In this document: positions 61,872 to 64,000 of the stretch, one piece after another | Layout: every line of letters begins with the position of its first letter | Position numbering within the stretch: position 1 is the stretch's first letter | NCBI GenBank assembly: GCA_040275305.1 | Contig: JBEOJY010000001.1 | Coordinates: 124,001 to 188,000, forward strand | Direction: 5' to 3' | Length of the DNA: 64,000 bases | Origin: JBEOJY01 sp040275305 | GTDB lineage: Bacteria > Pseudomonadota > Alphaproteobacteria > UBA9219 | Program-made: the position numbers and the translations under genes | The notes under the pieces: generated by a model | Databases searched by the model: none | The model's input: the letters and a program-made list of their open reading frames with translations, nothing else | What the model was told of the DNA's origin: nothing

Positions 61872-63416
61872 TTATTCCCATTCGATAGTGCCGGGGGGTT
61901 TACTCGTAACATCGTACACGATGCGGTTGATACCCCTTACCTCATTAATCAGGCGAGTCGCAACCTTGGCGAGAAAGGTGGGGTCGAATTCGAAAGATTC
62001 TGCCGTCATGCCGTCGACGGAGGTTACGGCTCGGAGCGCGAGCACATGGTCATAGGAGCGTCCGTCGCCCATAACGCCGACCGAGCGGATAGGTAGGAGG
62101 ACGGCGAAGGCCTGCCATATAACGTCGTATAGGCCAGCCTTGCGGATTTCATCTAGATAAATGGCGTCTGCTTGGCGCAGGATGTCGAGTTTTTCCGGTT
62201 CGATGGCGCCGAGCACGCGAATGGCAAGGCCGGGGCCGGGGAAGGGATGGCGGCTAATGAAGGGGCCGGGAAGGCCAAGCTCGCGGCCAAGGGCGCGAAC
62301 TTCATCCTTGAAGAGCTCACGTAAGGGCTCCACAAGGCTCAATTTCATGCGTTCGGGGAGGCCGCCGACATTGTGGTGCGATTTGATTGTGACGCTGGGG
62401 CCGCCGGTGAAGGAGACGCTTTCGATCACGTCGGGATAGAGGGTGCCTTGTGCCAAGAACTGAACGTCCTTGATCTTGTGCGCTTCGGCGTCGAAAACTT
62501 CGATGAAGAGCTTGCCGATGGTCTTGCGTTTCTGTTCCGGATCGTCGATTCCGGCCAGCGCGTCGAGGAAGAGTTTACTCGCGTTTACCGCGACCAGTGG
62601 GATTTTGTAGTGAGAACGGAAGAGGTTCACGACTTCTTCGGACTCGCCCGCGCGCATCAGGCCTGTATCGACGAAGATGCAGGTGAGCTGGTCGCCAATG
62701 GCTTCGTGAATCAGGACCGCCGCCACGGAGCTGTCTACGCCGCCGGATAAGCCGCAAATAACTTTTCCCTTACCGACCTGCTTGCGGATGCGTTCAATTT
62801 CGGCTTCGCGAAAGGCTTTCATGCTCCAGTCGCCGGAGCATTTGCAGATGTCGCGCACGAAGCGGCGCAGAAGTTTGGCGCCGTCGGGCGTATGGACGAC
62901 TTCCGGGTGGAACTGGACGGCGTAGAAATGGCGCGCTTCGTCCGCGATAAACGCGAAGGGCGCGCCTTCGCTGGTTGCGGTAACTTTGAAACCGTCCGGG
63001 ATTTTGGTGACGCGGTCGCCGTGGCTCATCCAGACTTGCTGTTCGGTTTGCGTTGGCCACACGCCTTCGTAAAGAGAGCAGGGGGACTTGATCGATAACA
63101 TCGACTTGCCGAATTCGCGGTGATGGCCGCTTTCGACCTTGCCGCCCAGTTGCATGCACATGGTTTGCTGGCCATAGCAAATGCCAAGAACGGGGATGCC
63201 AAGATCCCAGACGGCATGCGGGGCGCGGGGGCTGTTGGCCTCGACGGTGGAGGCGGGGCCGCCGGACAGGATGATTCCCTGCGGATCGAAGGCGCGGATT
63301 TGCTCGTCGGTTCTGCTGTAGGGGTGAATTTCGCAGTAGACTCCGGACTCGCGCACGCGCCGCGCGATGAGTTGGGTGACTTGCGAGCCGAAATCGAGAA
63401 TGAGGATCTTGTCCAT
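61872..63416 (-). CDS. guaA: GMP synthase (glutamine-hydrolysing)
   Basis: A 514-residue GuaA. The glutaminase domain has ILDFGSQVTQLIARRVRESG, VLGICYGQQTMCMQLGG with the catalytic Cys and AVQFHPEVVHTPDG with the His and Glu. The synthetase domain has ICGLSGGVDSSVAAVLIHEA (PP-loop) and RHPFPGPGLAIRVLG; the dimer domain ends IVYDVTSKPPGTIEWE. It makes GMP from XMP, glutamine and ATP. ATG at 63416; upstream codons from 63461 have no family support. Confidence 0.98.
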   Translation of the reverse strand: MDKILILDFGSQVTQLIARRVRESGVYCEIHPYSRTDEQIRAFDPQGIILSGGPASTVEANSPRAPHAVWDLGIPVLGICYGQQTMCMQLGGKVESGHHREFGKSMLSIKSPCSLYEGVWPTQTEQQVWMSHGDRVTKIPDGFKVTATSEGAPFAFIADEARHFYAVQFHPEVVHTPDGAKLLRRFVRDICKCSGDWSMKAFREAEIERIRKQVGKGKVICGLSGGVDSSVAAVLIHEAIGDQLTCIFVDTGLMRAGESEEVVNLFRSHYKIPLVAVNASKLFLDALAGIDDPEQKRKTIGKLFIEVFDAEAHKIKDVQFLAQGTLYPDVIESVSFTGGPSVTIKSHHNVGGLPERMKLSLVEPLRELFKDEVRALGRELGLPGPFISRHPFPGPGLAIRVLGAIEPEKLDILRQADAIYLDEIRKAGLYDVIWQAFAVLLPIRSVGVMGDGRSYDHVLALRAVTSVDGMTAESFEFDPTFLAKVATRLINEVRGINRIVYDVTSKPPGTIEWE

Positions 63417-63825
63417 ATTGGGGCTTATCCGGTCAGCTTTGGCATATTGCTTCGGGCGCATGTTTAGCAGAAAATGTTGACGGGGATAAGCTTTTCCTGC
63501 GTTTCGCTTCTCGAAAGTCAGATGGTTGAAATTGTCGTCGTGGTGAGGATTTTATGCCGCATGGCGGAATGGCTTGCGTGGTGGGGGGGGGCAGATCCAT
63601 GGGGACGGTTCTCACGACTGATTTTTGTTAATTTGTTGTTGTTTTTCAACTGCCTATTGGGTTCGTCATGTGGCACAGAGATGGGGATTTCCGCGCGATT
63701 ATTGCGGACAATCGACGGATCGTTCTGACTTCGCACTTGTCACAAATACATTACTTTCCTTGTCTCCTGTGCTAGGTTCCGTCCACCTTGGCGCGCCCAG
63801 GGTTGACATGCTCGGAGCTTGAAAC
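63417..63825. other. Intergenic region between divergent guaA and cvpA
   Basis: A 409-base gap without a convincing gene. It contains a run of nine G at 63583-63591 followed by GATCCATGGGGAC, a string also found with a G run at 16174-16192. The region must hold the guaA and cvpA promoters. No RNA family is recognised. Confidence 0.4.
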
Positions 63826-64000
63826 ATGGACCTGCATACATCGTTCAACACATTCGATTATGTTGTGATTGGATGCGTTTTGCTTTCGGGATTGCTTGCC
63901 TTGATCCGGGGGCTCGTGCGCGAAGTTTGTTCACTGGCGGCGTGGGCTGGCGCTTTCGTTGCAGCCGCTAAGTTTTCGTATCTTGCGGAGCCGTGGGCGC
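63826..64000 (+). CDS. cvpA: CvpA family membrane protein, 5' part only
   Basis: Starts at 63826 with MDLHTSFNTFDYVVIGCVLL, then SGLLALIRGLVREVCSLAAW. The first membrane helix and the RGxxRE motif match CvpA (colicin V production) proteins, small membrane proteins often next to purF. The gene runs past the right edge, 58 codons visible. GAGC lies before the start. Confidence 0.88.
   Translation, partial: MDLHTSFNTFDYVVIGCVLLSGLLALIRGLVREVCSLAAWAGAFVAAAKFSYLAEPWA

Noticed and set aside
1..64000. CRISPR arrays, transposase genes and prophage genes
   Set aside because: No regularly spaced repeats, no transposase or integrase motifs and no phage structural genes were seen; the repeats present are palindromic elements.

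Overview
The window is chromosomal DNA of an alphaproteobacterium. Several gene pairs typical of that class support this: rpoZ beside an NYN-domain gene, bamE beside a DUF177 gene, Tim44-domain gene/mltA/smr opposite secB, hemJ beside rho, a petABC bc1 operon, a zf-CHCC gene coupled to polA, and cvpA close to guaA. I cannot name the order. Several palindromic repeats resemble the Rickettsia palindromic elements and similar dispersed repeats of other alphaproteobacteria. Most genes have moderately high G+C; two genes (30746-32122 and 34420-35187) look clearly richer in A+T and are probably acquired.

Layout: 1-4141 holds rpoZ (cut by the left edge), an NYN RNase-like gene, an NlpC/P60 hydrolase, a cytochrome b561/YceI pair and tRNA-Val(CAC). 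4293-18700 is a surface-polysaccharide locus. It has a flippase-like protein, a GT-C-like membrane protein, and a tightly overlapping set (KdsC-like phosphatase, GatZ/KbaZ-like aldolase-fold protein, glycosyltransferase, cupin, nucleotidyltransferase-kinase fusion, C-methyltransferase-like protein, GT2). It also has dTDP-rhamnose genes rmlA, rmlC and rmlB (no rmlD), a Wzm/Wzt-type ABC exporter and a rhamnosyltransferase-like GT2. The last gene runs straight into the housekeeping DUF177 gene, with bamE divergent from it.

19415-30674 holds bamE, an M14-type deacylase, polA (with a palindromic repeat inserted in frame), a short zf-CHCC gene, an ABC ATPase, a DUF4406 gene, a 21-residue lysine-rich mini-protein, ccmC and ccmB, a PfkB-family kinase, trxB, a PH-domain membrane protein and a CAT-anticodon tRNA. 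30746-35187 mixes a HEPN-type gene directly after that tRNA, acs, and a TylF-like methyltransferase gene. 35397-44989 holds lon, rnpB (RNase P RNA, minus strand), an OmpA-family protein, hemB, petABC and a DUF924 gene. 45023-55575 holds an amidase, smr, mltA, a Tim44-domain gene, secB, queH, rho, hemJ, an OlsB-like acyltransferase, hemN and etfB. 55753-64000 holds a DUF4236 gene, gyrB, a novel membrane protein, a diguanylate cyclase, two secreted unknowns, guaA and the start of cvpA.

Functional themes are envelope building (polysaccharide, murein hydrolases, lipoproteins), haem and cytochrome biogenesis (hemB, hemJ, hemN, ccmBC, petABC), and core information processing (gyrB, polA, rho, rnpB, rpoZ). 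The most novel parts are the sugar-activation module at 6908-12484, the HEPN gene beside the tRNA, and the palindromic elements, two of which have become part of protein-coding genes.
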